A stretch of DNA of 64,000 nt, from assembly GCF_000317535.1 (NCBI RefSeq), contig NC_019744.1:62001-126000 (forward strand), in the 5' to 3' direction. A program made the translations under genes and the position numbers. Shown here in pieces: positions 26,375-35,712 of this stretch (position 1 is the stretch's first letter; each line of letters begins with the position of its first letter). Under the pieces are notes generated by a model. The model did not search any database, was not told the origin of the DNA, and saw nothing but the letters and a program-made list of their open reading frames with translations. The stretch comes from Cylindrospermum stagnale PCC 7417 (GTDB taxonomy: Bacteria > Cyanobacteriota > Cyanobacteriia > Cyanobacteriales > Nostocaceae).

Positions 26375-27776
26375 ACTGTTTCGAGGAACTCGTGTTCGTT
26401 TAGCTCTGTGGTATGCCCTCGTCATGGGTTTAATTTTAAGCGTTTGTGCTTTCGGTGTCTACAGATCTGTTTTCCGTGCCTATGTGGTAGCTTTAGACAG
26501 TGAAATTGAGTCTGTAGCGGGAACACTGCATGACAGTATTGAATTTAAGCTCAGGCAACCTGGGAGTTTGGAACCCGTTATACAGGAGCTATTTCCAAAT
26601 ATAAATCTATGTAAAATTGGAGCCAGCTGCACTCAACAGCAGTCAGATACTAAACGTCATTTTCTTGGTGTAGTTAATAAAGATCACTACTATGTGCGTT
26701 TTTTTGATACTTCAGGACGCTTAATTGCTACTGCTGGCAATTATCCAGAAGGACTGTCTAATGTCTTCAGCAATGAAAAATGGTTATTTCTCAAAGACAG
26801 CAAAGGCAATGATTACCACCAAAATTCCTTAGTGCTACACACCCCAGATAATGGGGATTGGGGCTATATGCAAGTGGGGCGAAGTCTTGAAGAATTTAAT
26901 CGTTATCTGGATAGTGTGAAATTAAGTTTAGGTTTGGGATTGCCGATCGCAATGGGTATGGTTGCAGTTGCTAGTTGGTGGTTGGCTGGTTTAGCTATGC
27001 AACCAATTTATCAATCTTATCAACAAATTCAACAGTTTACAGCAGATGCTGCACACGAATTGCGAACGCCTTTGGCTGCAACAGGGGCAACGGTGGAATC
27101 AGCGCTTTTAATGTCGCAGATGGACGAAGAAGAAACGCGGGACATTCTGCGAACTATCCACCGTCAGAATCAGCGACTTATTACTTTGGTTGTAGATTTA
27201 TTATTATTGGCTCGTTTAGATAGACAACACCTACCAGTACAACTAGAAGAATGTTGTTTAAATGATATTGTCAGCGATTTAGTCGAGGAATTTGAAGCGA
27301 TGGCAATTGCGGCAGGTGTAATGCTGCAATCTAGGATACAGGTAAATGAGCCAGTAAATATTGTCGGTGATAGTGACCAGCTTTACCGTTTGGTTTCTAA
27401 TTTAATTGTCAATGCAATTCAGTATACACCCAAAGGAGGGGAGGTTACGGTTTGCCTGGGTTGCAGTGACCATCATGCTGTGATTCGGGTTCATGATACG
27501 GGTATTGGTATCCCAGAGAAGGAACTGACTCGAATTTATGATCGCTTTTATCGGGTGAATAGCGATCGCTCTCGTAGCACTGGCGGTTCTGGATTAGGAT
27601 TGGCGATCGCCTCTGCAATTGTTCAGGTACACCACGGTAGTTTGAATGTGCAAAGCGAATTAGGTAAAAATAGTACTTTTACCATCGAACTACCGTTTAA
27701 TGTTATCCACCTAAATAGCGATCGCTCTTTTTCGCCATTTAAATGGCTGTTTCGCCGCTTACGCCAATCTAAATAA
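26361..27776 (+). CDS. rppB: Sensor histidine kinase (RppB/CopS-like)
   Basis: 471 residues: TM1 (about 15-35), a periplasmic sensor domain (about 40-185) with CKIGASC, TM2 (about 190-215), an H-box with His232 (ADAAHELRTP), and a catalytic ATPase domain with N-box NLIVNAIQYT, DTGIGIP and GGSGLGLAIA. Phosphorylates the overlapping regulator. The inducing metal is not readable from sequence; neighbours suggest copper or nickel. Confidence 0.92.
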   Translation: MNQNKLFRGTRVRLALWYALVMGLILSVCAFGVYRSVFRAYVVALDSEIESVAGTLHDSIEFKLRQPGSLEPVIQELFPNINLCKIGASCTQQQSDTKRHFLGVVNKDHYYVRFFDTSGRLIATAGNYPEGLSNVFSNEKWLFLKDSKGNDYHQNSLVLHTPDNGDWGYMQVGRSLEEFNRYLDSVKLSLGLGLPIAMGMVAVASWWLAGLAMQPIYQSYQQIQQFTADAAHELRTPLAATGATVESALLMSQMDEEETRDILRTIHRQNQRLITLVVDLLLLARLDRQHLPVQLEECCLNDIVSDLVEEFEAMAIAAGVMLQSRIQVNEPVNIVGDSDQLYRLVSNLIVNAIQYTPKGGEVTVCLGCSDHHAVIRVHDTGIGIPEKELTRIYDRFYRVNSDRSRSTGGSGLGLAIASAIVQVHHGSLNVQSELGKNSTFTIELPFNVIHLNSDRSFSPFKWLFRRLRQSK

Positions 27777-27800
27777 AGGTCTTACGTAGATAATAGATAG

Positions 27801-27904
27801 TTAATTTAACTCTTTCCAGGCCTTACCTTCATTCTGCGATTGAAAGACAGTATTGTTCTCATTCACTGCATAAAGCATTTGCGGATTTTTGGGAGCGATC
27901 GCTT
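27801..27904 (-). pseudogene. BNR/Ycf48-like C-terminal fragment
   Basis: Minus strand reads AIAPKNPQMLYAVNENNTVF, then QSQNEGKAWKELN and stop, a BNR-type propeller repeat. Similarity ends at a GCGATCGC site at about 27898-27905. Beyond it the frame is only the antisense of the CopM-like gene. A shorter relative is at 14196. Confidence 0.55.
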
Positions 27905-28572
27905 CTTTTTCCAGCAGCGTTTTGACAGCCTGTTCTACACCCACTTCCCAAAACCAAAGCCAAGCACCAAACCCTACTAACACTGCTATCGATACTAGCG
28001 ATAAGCAACCGATGAACCATGACGGCATGATGAATCAGGGTAGTGGCATGATGAACCACAGCATGGCAATGGATTTAGGCCCAGCCGATGCTAACTATGA
28101 TTTGCGCTTTATTGATGCGATGATTCCGCACCATCAGGGAGCAACGGTAATGGCAAAAGAAGCACAGCAAAAATCGAAACGCCCACAGATCAAAAAGCTA
28201 GCAGACGAAATTATCAAAGCAGAAAACCAAGAAATTACGCAGATGAAACAGTGGCGTACAACCTGGTATCCCAAAGCGGGAGATAAACCAATGGCTTATG
28301 ATACCAAAATGGGTCACATGAAGGAGATGTCACCTGATCAAATGCAAGCCATGATGATGAACATGGACTTGGGTGGAGCTGATGCAGAATTTGACCTGCG
28401 TTTTATTAACGCGATGATTCCTCACCATGAATCAGCTGTAGTTATGGCGAAAGATGCCTTGCAAAAGTCTCAGCGTCCTGAAATCAAAAACTTGACTCAA
28501 GAAATTGTCAAAGCCCAAGAATTAGAGATTAATCAAATGAAACAGTGGCGCAAAGCTTGGTATAACAAGTAG
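27889..28572 (+). CDS. copM: CopM-like protein with two DUF305 domains, 5' end damaged
   Basis: Periplasmic copper-binding type protein. A lipobox-like SSVLTAC and a Met/His-rich linker (MNHDGMMNQGSGMMNHSMAM) precede two DUF305 repeats, each with DLRFIxAMIPHH (about residues 70-140 and 165-225). The frame has only a TTG (27889) before the lipobox and no charged signal-peptide N-region. Upstream sequence belongs to the BNR fragment, so the original start appears lost. Translation may begin at Met42 (28012), which would leave the product in the cytoplasm. Follows the kinase gene, as in copper systems where CopM accompanies CopRS. Confidence 0.75.
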   Translation: MGAIASFSSSVLTACSTPTSQNQSQAPNPTNTAIDTSDKQPMNHDGMMNQGSGMMNHSMAMDLGPADANYDLRFIDAMIPHHQGATVMAKEAQQKSKRPQIKKLADEIIKAENQEITQMKQWRTTWYPKAGDKPMAYDTKMGHMKEMSPDQMQAMMMNMDLGGADAEFDLRFINAMIPHHESAVVMAKDALQKSQRPEIKNLTQEIVKAQELEINQMKQWRKAWYNK

Positions 28573-28808
28573 TTTCAAGTTTCAATGTATATTGAGAAAC
28601 GGGTGCAAAGTTTGCCGACGCAATTGAGAATTCTGGATGTCAAAGAAAGCTAGTTTCTCAGTTTTAAATGGCAAAGTACCAAAAGCAGTTTTTGAGCAAT
28701 GATGGTTGCTACAGGAACATCACAGCTATAACTAAAAAACACTACACTCCTTCGAGAAAACTTAACGTCTTTAATGCTTTCTTCACCCCAACTTACCAGG
28801 GTTAGCGC

Positions 28809-28941
28809 GTCTCAAACCCTATTGACAAAAGGACTTACCTGATCGGCAATCAGGTGGGAAACAAAGTGGTACCATCCGAGGTAGGGTAAGATTTAATTCA
28901 TCAAGATGCTAGCTCAAAGTAATGTCAACGGGATTTGAGAC
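28809..28941. repeat. 133-bp inverted-repeat unit
   Basis: GTCTCAAACCCTATTGAC (28809-28826) and the reverse complement of 28924-28941 match at 15 of 18 positions. An internal hairpin CCTGAT/ATCAGG lies between. Could be a small MITE, an IS end or a structured RNA. The remainder of 28573-29051 shows no gene. Confidence 0.4.
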
Positions 28942-29051
28942 TGGAGTTTAGACTAAATCGGTCATGTTCAAGAAAAAAAGGAGGTCTGATTGAATACAGC
29001 CCCCCTAGTAGCAGAAACTGAGAGAAGTACTACCAACTCTCAGCTGCTAAT

Positions 29052-29378
29052 ATGAAACGTGCCAAATTAGAAGAATTCCGTCAAGCAGCCTACAAACACT
29101 TAGGTAGAGCTAAAGACGCTACCTTTGAATTGACAGATGCCATATTGCTGACCCGAAATATTTATTGCCTAGCAGACTTGTCCTTATCACCAGTGTTTAG
29201 ACGCAAGTGGACAAGCATCTATGAGGCACTACAAGATAGCAGGCCACAGCGACAGAAATTGATGCAGCTATATATCAAACAGATACCAACGGGGGAGAGA
29301 CCGCTATTGGCAGGCGACCATACTAACTGGTCACGCCCAGATGCAGTCAAACTACAAGAAAGAACTTATGAACATAGT
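29052..29378 (+). pseudogene. Transposase N-terminal fragment
   Basis: Frame KRAKLEEFRQAAYKHLGRAK to GDHTNWSRPDAVKLQERTYEH resembles the N-terminus of a family of cyanobacterial IS transposases (NF041680-like, from memory). It stops matching at about 29375, where group II intron sequence begins. Catalytic residues beyond GDH are absent. Confidence 0.6.
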
Positions 29379-29613
29379 GGCACATCCATAGTGGCAATAC
29401 CTTAGACTATGTTCATCCTTCTACGTCTTTCCCTCTTGCTCCTCACTGCCTGACCCTGGCAGCTACGGCTACTTTTAGCGTCTGCACTCCAACTTTTTCG
29501 TTGCCTACTCGGTTGTGACGTACCGTTATTTACGGATTTCTCTATGAGGGTCTGGGGTAGAAATCCCAGAGAGACTTCAGAGTCTCAATTTAGTTGACCT
29601 TTTCAGGTCGCAC
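29370..29613 (-). mobile_element. Group II intron 5' fragment (inner)
   Basis: On the minus strand it begins with the group II 5' consensus form GTGCGACC at 29613 and continues with domain-I-like stems (e.g. GAGACT/AGTCTC). It starts directly after the codons for DNRG of the outer intron's maturase, so it inserted into that gene. It is truncated at about 29370 against the transposase fragment. Confidence 0.55.
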
Positions 29614-29825
29614 TACCTCGGTTGTCCTGTGTTACCCTACGAACCGCTAAACACTTTGCTGACCAGGAGTGCAACAACGTTTTTTGGAGTTTGCGAACTG
29701 CCTTGACATCACCACGCTGAGAGGCTTTGTAGATACGATGACAGCAACTTAAATACTTTCCGCTCTAGCTTTCGCCAAGGGATAGCATTCCATTCCACCG
29801 TAGTCTTGAAACTCGTTTTAGCCAT
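29614..29825 (-). pseudogene. Group II intron reverse transcriptase/maturase, N-terminal fragment
   Basis: ATG at 29825: KTTVEWNAIPWRKLERKVFK then, after a one-base frameshift, RIYKASQRGDVKAVRKLQKT and CLAVRRVTQDNRG. This is the conserved RVT_N region of intron-encoded proteins. The rest is lost at the inner intron insertion. Confidence 0.75.
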
Positions 29826-30428
29826 ATAAATTGCTACTAGTACCTCTACAATCCAAGTCACCGTGCCTCTGTCTGCATATCCTCCCCGTTACAAGGAGGC
29901 ATTGGCTTCTGAGACAATCCCTCTCCCTAATGACTTCCGGTTGGCTACCTACTCCAAATTTCGACCAATTTGGAGAGTACATTAGGGGGTTACTTCGTTC
30001 CCAATTTTTCGTTTGATGTTGGTTTTAGGATTCTCTCTCTTCACGCCCGTTTATTGTGAGTGCTTGTTGGTCTGCCGCAAAGGACGCCAACCACTAATCT
30101 TTTCCCTTTTGGGACAAGCCTGTCAGCCTTTTGGCTTGTTTTGCATTACGATGATTCAATCGAGAGATTCGTATCACTATCCATGACCAACTATGCTAGG
30201 CGGGATTCCACTTTAGGCTAGTAGTTACCGTCATGATTAAGAGCTTCACCCCAACAAAGAACCACTTTGCTGGAATGGGGGACTTGCTGTCACTCCTGCA
30301 CTTGGAGGGATGGAATTACACCATCACGAAAAATAGAGTTGTCAAGGTTCTGTCAGGATTTCTCCCGAATATTTCCCTTGCCTGTCATCCCAGAGTATTT
30401 CAACTCATTTCGACAGAACGAATCACAC
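29826..30428 (-). mobile_element. Group II intron 5' non-coding part (outer)
   Basis: About 600 nt from a GTGTGATTCG 5' end at 30428 to the maturase ATG, the distance expected for domains I-III plus the start of IV. The upstream exon ends TTTGCAGTTCGCTA, which is the left end of the element at 30429-31053. The 3' part of the intron (domains V-VI) is not in the window. Confidence 0.55.
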
Positions 30429-31053
30429 TAGCGAACTGCAAACATAAATCGTTAAAACTGCAAACAAGCTGATTTTGAAACCACATTATTTGCAAATAAG
30501 GGGGGTCTCAAAACCACAATAATTGCAAATGAAACCACAATCGCTGCAAACAAACCGCAAACATAACTTTGAAACCACTTTAACTGCAAATAGGCTGTAA
30601 TCCTTAGCCAGTAATACTTTTGGTTTTATTACGCCTTTGGCGATGAAACTGTCCAAATTAAAAAATATTACTTTCACCCCAGTTAGAAACTTAAGAGTCT
30701 TTGCCAAGCGAGAAAAACAAGTTGGTGATACTTGCTCCCAAAAACCTAGTTCATGATTTAATTGGACGGATATCGTTCAGATTAAACCACAACATTCGGG
30801 CATAAGTGTTTGGCTAATTGGTTCATATAAATTGGACACTTTTGGAACTATAAATCCCCTAACTCAATCACCGTAGGGGTTACGGCTTATTTGCAGTAAA
30901 TGTGGTTTGAAAACCCTTGTTTGCAGTTTGAAAATTATGTTTGCAGTTTCATTTGCAGTGATTGTGGTTTTGAGACCCCTCTTATTTGCAGAGAATGTGG
31001 TTTCAAAATCGCCTTGTTTGCAGTTTTATCGCTGGATGTTTGCAGTTCGCTAC
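30429..31053. mobile_element. Non-autonomous element with long inverted ends
   Basis: The left end (30429-30533) and the reverse complement of the right end (about 30949-31053) match over about 105 bp at high identity (TAGCGAACTGCAAACAT... in both). Each end carries degenerate units of about 22 bp, form AACCACA-N6/7-TGCAAA. The right terminus is 5'-TGTAGCG, the TGT of Tn7/Mu-like elements. The centre (30600-30890) has no credible ORF. The left TGT was removed by the group II intron. Looks like a MITE of a TnsB-type transposon; the family assignment is inferred. Confidence 0.55.
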
Positions 31054-31096
31054 AATTAATCATCAAAAAATTATGATTACAGGAGGTAATGTTACC

Positions 31097-31514
31097 ATGA
31101 GCAACAATCAAAATTATGTAGAAACTATGTCAGAGCGCAAAATAAATATCAACCAAAGTGGGGCATCAATTGGTGTTGGCTATAGTGAGAACGTTGAGGC
31201 AAATCAACTCGGTGGCACTATAAACAACTATCCTTCGGAGCGAGCGGAAGCAGACTCTTGCAGAAGCAGCCGCAGAGATACAGCAGCTTCTGCAACAGCT
31301 AGAGCAGACTTACCCCACCAACACCACAACAGGGCAGATGGTAGTAGCGACAAAAGTTATTGAGCGTATAGAAAGTGACCAAATTTGGAAACAACGGGTT
31401 GTAAACGCAGTTAAAGAAGGTGGTCTTCAAGCGTTCGAGAAAGCCATTGATAACCCTGTAGGTGCTTTTATTGTAGGAGCGATTAAAGGTTGGCAGGAAG
31501 CTGAAATTGAGTGA
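31097..31514 (+). pseudogene. Small Gly/Asn-rich-N-terminus protein, frameshifted
   Basis: ATG 31097 with AGGAGG upstream: an N-terminal segment (ININQSGASIGVGYSENVEA, then LGGTINNYP) of the kind found before effector-associated domains. It changes frame at about 31240-31262 in a short GC-rich stretch (TTCGGAGCGAGCGGAA) and continues as LAEAAAEIQQLLQQLEQTYP to GAIKGWQEAEIE, stop 31512. Combined about 138 residues. Function unknown; the palindromic stretch probably broke it. Confidence 0.6.
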
Positions 31515-31732
31515 TGTCTACTGCTAATTTAACAAACACTCCCAGGTTTTGAGCATTTGGTCAAGTTCCTCCTTTGTCGCGCGTTCAAGTAGTGTCTCGG
31601 TAAGGAGAATCGCGCATCAGCAGAATCAATTACTTAACCTCAGTCGCCGATCTTAAATTACCAGCATTATTTCATAAATTGTCCTTGTGGACGTATTCAT
31701 TCTCGTTGATTAGCTCGATTCAAATGAGTATT

Positions 31733-32584
31733 TTATCGTTTAAAAAATAACAATATTCCATGTGGATTATCTAAAAATACATCTTTATTACTGTTGTGAT
31801 TCTGCGACTCATACCCTTGTAAATCTTGATTTGAAAGTGAGTACACATCAGTTGCAACAAGCTGATATCCTTGACTATTTAAATAACCAACTAATTTATC
31901 AGGCATGACATGAGACGCGCCGTAACTTGGTAACAAATTATGTTCAATTTTCTCCTGGTCTAAAATATTTAATTGCACAACACCTGTACGACAAAATATA
32001 TCAAAATCAATCGGCTCGACTAAGCCACTTGTAGTAATTTCTATTGAATCTAATTCCATCGCCAATTGCTCTATACTCGCAAAATTACACGACCACGGGT
32101 TGCCCATTAAAAATAGTCTTATCGATATTACCTCTGGCTGTACCTTCACGATATCAAGTAATGTTTTTGTAACCGTATGTGGTTGTAAGTAATCTAATAC
32201 TCCATGAACTGAAACTAGCCGCAGGCTATTTCGAGCGTAAAGTTTTGTCAGTTCTAGTTCTGCTAGATTGCGATCGCAAAAATAATTTAACTGTAGGTTT
32301 GGATATTGGCTGCGTAAAGCTAAAAACTTTTCTGGCGGATTAGTAGCAATGTCGTAACAGTCGATTGTCGGAAGTTGGTAGTGCGTCAAGTCAACTCCCT
32401 CAAAACCAAAAAAAACTTCACGTTCGGCAAAACCTGCACCCAAGATAGCTGCACTGTCACCATTACCTGAAAGAATCGCTTCCCAAGTGAGGGGATAAAC
32501 ATTGGGGGTAAGTTCTAAAAGCCTAGCTCGACTAATTTCTAAGATATTGCCACTGCCCTTATTTTCTAGGAATCTTACTGCCAT
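31733..32584 (-). CDS. Unrecognised protein, possibly methyltransferase-like
   Basis: 283 residues, no signal or membrane segment. A Rossmann-like stretch AAILGAGFAEREVFFGFEGV, a later acidic strand TIDCYDIA and VSVHGVLDYL vaguely resemble a SAM-dependent methyltransferase, but I cannot confirm it. Last gene of a three-gene minus-strand set (14 bp after the 32599-33393 gene) divergent from the DNA cytosine methyltransferase. Confidence 0.6.
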   Translation of the reverse strand: MAVRFLENKGSGNILEISRARLLELTPNVYPLTWEAILSGNGDSAAILGAGFAEREVFFGFEGVDLTHYQLPTIDCYDIATNPPEKFLALRSQYPNLQLNYFCDRNLAELELTKLYARNSLRLVSVHGVLDYLQPHTVTKTLLDIVKVQPEVISIRLFLMGNPWSCNFASIEQLAMELDSIEITTSGLVEPIDFDIFCRTGVVQLNILDQEKIEHNLLPSYGASHVMPDKLVGYLNSQGYQLVATDVYSLSNQDLQGYESQNHNSNKDVFLDNPHGILLFFKR

Positions 32585-32598
32585 AAAACCTCGCTATA

Positions 32599-33393
32599 TT
32601 ATGAAATAACCTTGGGACGACTGATTAGGGTTATATCTTTACCTTCGCCCAAACGGTACACTTCTGTGCGATCGCCAACATCAATTTCAAAAAACCGATA
32701 GCTTGTAGTAAACCGCGCCCACGGTGCCAAAGGATTAATTTTTGGGAGATTGGTTGTTGCTTGGTAAGTAATTTCAAACCCCGCTCCCCCATCTTGCTTG
32801 AACATCCGCAAAAAACATTCGTAGTCTCTAGCGTGCCAAAAATCAGTTGTTCGGCGACGCACCACATCTTGTGAGTCAGAACTCATTGCTCGTGCTGCTG
32901 ATGCGGACACGATTAATTGCAAATTGTCAGACATTCGTGTTAAGGCAAGTTTCTTGTCTGGGTTTGAGAATATTTCATCAACAATTGGTCTAAGCTCAGG
33001 GTGCAAACAAGTTTCAGCAATGTAAAACCCTGAATACTTGCTGATATCATTCTCAAATTTCCGATTAACTAGTCTTTCTGAATCACAACTAACCGACTTT
33101 CGTAAGCTCGCAAAAATCAAGTCTTCGTATAACTTCTGCTGCGATGTTGGCGTTGCTGCAATAATTTTGAATGCAGACCCACGCATCCCCTGAATTCCTA
33201 TCAAAGCAGAGGTACAATCGAGGGATGCCGCCCACATTGCTAGAAATTTTCGATAGTTGGTATAAAGCATTAATGCTTCCTGGTAGTCAGGAGCTTTAAT
33301 TTTGAGTAGATGCTTTACTGGGTTGGGTTTAATTTCCCATCCAGGCTTGCATAGTAAAGCCCATAACGCAGAAGAATCTTCAATGGCATCCAT
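32599..33393 (-). CDS. Unrecognised protein with PAS-like C-terminal half
   Basis: About 264 residues. The second half (LQLIVSASAARAMS, then TTDFWHARDYECFLRMFKQD and ARFTTSYRFFEIDVGD) has the rhythm of a PAS domain, which could sense a ligand or bind protein. The N-terminal half is not recognised. ATG 33393 used; a TTG at 33423 would overlap the preceding gene by 10 bp. Confidence 0.6.
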   Translation of the reverse strand: MDAIEDSSALWALLCKPGWEIKPNPVKHLLKIKAPDYQEALMLYTNYRKFLAMWAASLDCTSALIGIQGMRGSAFKIIAATPTSQQKLYEDLIFASLRKSVSCDSERLVNRKFENDISKYSGFYIAETCLHPELRPIVDEIFSNPDKKLALTRMSDNLQLIVSASAARAMSSDSQDVVRRRTTDFWHARDYECFLRMFKQDGGAGFEITYQATTNLPKINPLAPWARFTTSYRFFEIDVGDRTEVYRLGEGKDITLISRPKVIS

Positions 33394-33413
33394 GCATTTA
33401 TGCCCCAAGCTTA

Positions 33414-33626
33414 TTAATGACAATTATTGGTCTGTCCGTTTTTGTCAAACCTCATGCGGGATATCAAATCCTTAAGATGCGCTGGATCTACACCAAACCT
33501 ATGAGCAATGTCATACTCCTCATCTTCAGTTGGTGGTGCATTTAGTGTAAGTAAATGCTCCAAAAAAGGTTGCGACCCCCCTAAAGGCAAACCATCATCC
33601 GTAAAAGGTAACCTATGTTCGTGCAT
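33414..33626 (-). CDS. Small protein of unknown function
   Basis: 70 residues, acidic centre (APPTEDEEYDIAHRFGVDPA) and a predicted helix HLKDLISRM, loosely HTH-like. First gene of the three-gene set; 122 bp from the divergent methyltransferase start. Confidence 0.55.
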   Translation of the reverse strand: MHEHRLPFTDDGLPLGGSQPFLEHLLTLNAPPTEDEEYDIAHRFGVDPAHLKDLISRMRFDKNGQTNNCH

Positions 33627-33748
33627 TGACTGCTCAAATACCGCAGGGCGGGTATTTTGTAGCCGACTTGAAACTCAGGCATAACTCCGATTGTAATTGA
33701 TGTGTGTTTAAAGCCAAGTGCAAGAAGTTAACATTAATTAGAATCTTG

Positions 33749-35008
33749 ATGAACTCAACAGCAACGAACAAAAAAATAGCTGTTAGCCTATTCTCCGGGG
33801 TGGGTGGATTTGATTTGGGATTTAAAGCAGCAGGATTTGAAATAGCGATCGCCATTGATAACAATCCCATCGCCCTAGCAACATACCAACATAATTTCCC
33901 CCACGCCACAGTTTTGTGCAAAGACATTCGGGAGGTGACGGGGGAAGAAATACGCGCCTGTATTCAGGCGAAGTACATAAATTGGGACGGGGAGATTCAT
34001 GCCGTTTTTGGTGGGCCACCATGCCAAGGATTTAGCGTTGCCGGACTGCAAAATGTTGAAGATGAGAGAAACTCGTTGGTAGGGGAGTTTGTTCGGCTGG
34101 TGTTGGAACTCAATCCTCTTGCAGCAATCATGGAGAATGTGCCGGGGATTGAAAATCAAAAGTTTGGCTGCATTACTGCTAACCTCCAAGCAGTGCTAGA
34201 AGAACATTATTTTCTCTCAAAGTGGAACCTGAACGCTTCAGATTACGGGGTTCCGCAAGCTAGAAAAAGGGTGTTTTTTGTTGCATCTAGGTTTGGAGAA
34301 ATTATACCGCCAAAGCATCAACCTCAACATACAGTTAGAGATGCGATCGCGGACTTGTCGCCAGTCCCCCTACTCCCCAAGCAAAACACTCAAGAATGGC
34401 ATCCAGATTGGGTGAAGGGAGAATATGCTAAGTATCTTGAAAAAATATTCCCAAATCTTAGTATAGTAACTAACATTGAGACGGGATTCGCAGCGACAAC
34501 ACATACACCAGAAGTAATTCAGCAATTCATCAACACTCCCCCAGGTGCAAGGGAAGCTAAATCCAAGTCAAAAAAGCTGCAATGGGATGGATTCTGCGTG
34601 ACGTTAAGAGCGGGGAGTGGCAACCGCACCGCATTACGTCCCCTCCATCCAGAACAGCCACGGGTTATATCTGTAAGAGAAGCTGCTCGCTTGCACAGCT
34701 ACCCCGATTGGTTTAATTTCAGCGAGGCAATACTCCACGCCCAAAGAGAAATCGGAAATTCGGTACCCCCATTGCTTGCATATGCTGTGGGAATGCAAGT
34801 TAAAGAACATCTAGAATGCAATATCACTTATCAGATTAAGTGCCAAAATTGGCAAAACTGCCTATTTTTACCAATTTCTTGCAATTTTAAGAATATATTC
34901 GTTTTTCTCAATGAAATACTGTCTTTAAGCGGGTTAAGCAAAATCAGCAAAGAGCGATCGCCTCCACGTCTGGCTAAAAAAAAGCAAAATTTGGTTACTT
35001 GCCTTTAG
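33749..35008 (+). CDS. DNA (cytosine-5) methyltransferase
   Basis: C5-MTase with motif I FSGVGGFDLGF, catalytic motif IV GGPPCQGFSVAG, motif VI ENVPG, motif VIII VPQARKRVFFVAS and motif X GNSVPPLLAYAVG. Target-recognition region about residues 230-320. ATG 33749 preferred over the upstream non-ATG start. The protein runs about 65 residues past motif X through low-complexity sequence, as if the original stop was lost. No restriction enzyme is recognisable next to it; the divergent genes are candidates. Confidence 0.92.
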   Translation: MNSTATNKKIAVSLFSGVGGFDLGFKAAGFEIAIAIDNNPIALATYQHNFPHATVLCKDIREVTGEEIRACIQAKYINWDGEIHAVFGGPPCQGFSVAGLQNVEDERNSLVGEFVRLVLELNPLAAIMENVPGIENQKFGCITANLQAVLEEHYFLSKWNLNASDYGVPQARKRVFFVASRFGEIIPPKHQPQHTVRDAIADLSPVPLLPKQNTQEWHPDWVKGEYAKYLEKIFPNLSIVTNIETGFAATTHTPEVIQQFINTPPGAREAKSKSKKLQWDGFCVTLRAGSGNRTALRPLHPEQPRVISVREAARLHSYPDWFNFSEAILHAQREIGNSVPPLLAYAVGMQVKEHLECNITYQIKCQNWQNCLFLPISCNFKNIFVFLNEILSLSGLSKISKERSPPRLAKKKQNLVTCL

Positions 35009-35340
35009 GTCTGGCGGATAATAAATGATTATTTTAACCGCGAATTAATTGTGTGCGTCACTCTGGGCAAGAAGACCACCAAACAGGAGTAATCACATAG
35101 GAATTGATTGAAGGCCAAGCGTTCGCAGATTATCACGCCAAAATCAAATCCCAAGAAAAAGAGCAGTCCCAGGAAGAGACTGCTGAATCTGAAGTGGTTG
35201 AGTTGAGTATGCTTCCACAATTAGAAACATCCCCAACAGAGAGAGAAAAAGCTCTATAAGTTAATCCCAGGCTAAAACAAAACGAACAAACCAGCACCAG
35301 TAACGCTACAGAACAGCAGCCAGTTGGGCAAGAAATATTA

Positions 35341-35658
35341 ATGCTGGCAGAAAAACTCAAATCAGCTACCAGTTATTATCAAATTAGAAGTGCTATATAC
35401 AGGCATCTGGCTGTTAAAGATGAAGCTTTGAAGCAGCTTTCCCCAGAAGAACAGTTAAGAATTGAAAGATTGTTTCCCCAGGAAGTATTAGCTCTAAAAA
35501 TCTCTAGAGAATCAGGTTTAGTTCTTGATTTCTATGAGTTAGAAACTGGTTGTTTTCAAATATTTATTGCAGGTCAAGATAAGCCTGTAAGCATTAGTAA
35601 ATCAAATGTAATTACTTGGGTACAAGAGCAAGAAAGGCTCAACTGCGTAACGTCATAA
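35341..35658 (+). CDS. Hypothetical protein, possibly the end of a decayed gene
   Basis: 105 residues (KLKSATSYYQIRSAIYRHLA, then LSPEEQLRIERLFP). In-frame protein-like sequence continues upstream to a stop at 35257. Another frame (35105-35260) also reads protein-like (ELIEGQAFADYHAKIKSQEK), so this is probably the remnant of a longer, broken gene. Not recognised. 35009-35104 shows nothing else. Confidence 0.45.
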   Translation: MLAEKLKSATSYYQIRSAIYRHLAVKDEALKQLSPEEQLRIERLFPQEVLALKISRESGLVLDFYELETGCFQIFIAGQDKPVSISKSNVITWVQEQERLNCVTS

Positions 35659-35712
35659 ACCACCACAATTAGCTAACGCCTCAGTTTTCAAAATAATCCT
35701 AAAAAACCATAA

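Noticed and set aside
27905-28028. Minus-strand membrane protein opposite copM
   Set aside because: It is the antisense of the conserved CopM N-terminal region; only 27801-27904 is genuine fragment sequence.
29831-30472. Plus-strand ORFs at 29831-30016 and 30233-30472
   Set aside because: They lie in the non-coding part of the minus-strand group II intron and have no protein character.
30986-31096. N-terminal extension of the 31097 gene
   Set aside because: It translates the inverted end of the mini-element; AGGAGG before 31097 sets the start.
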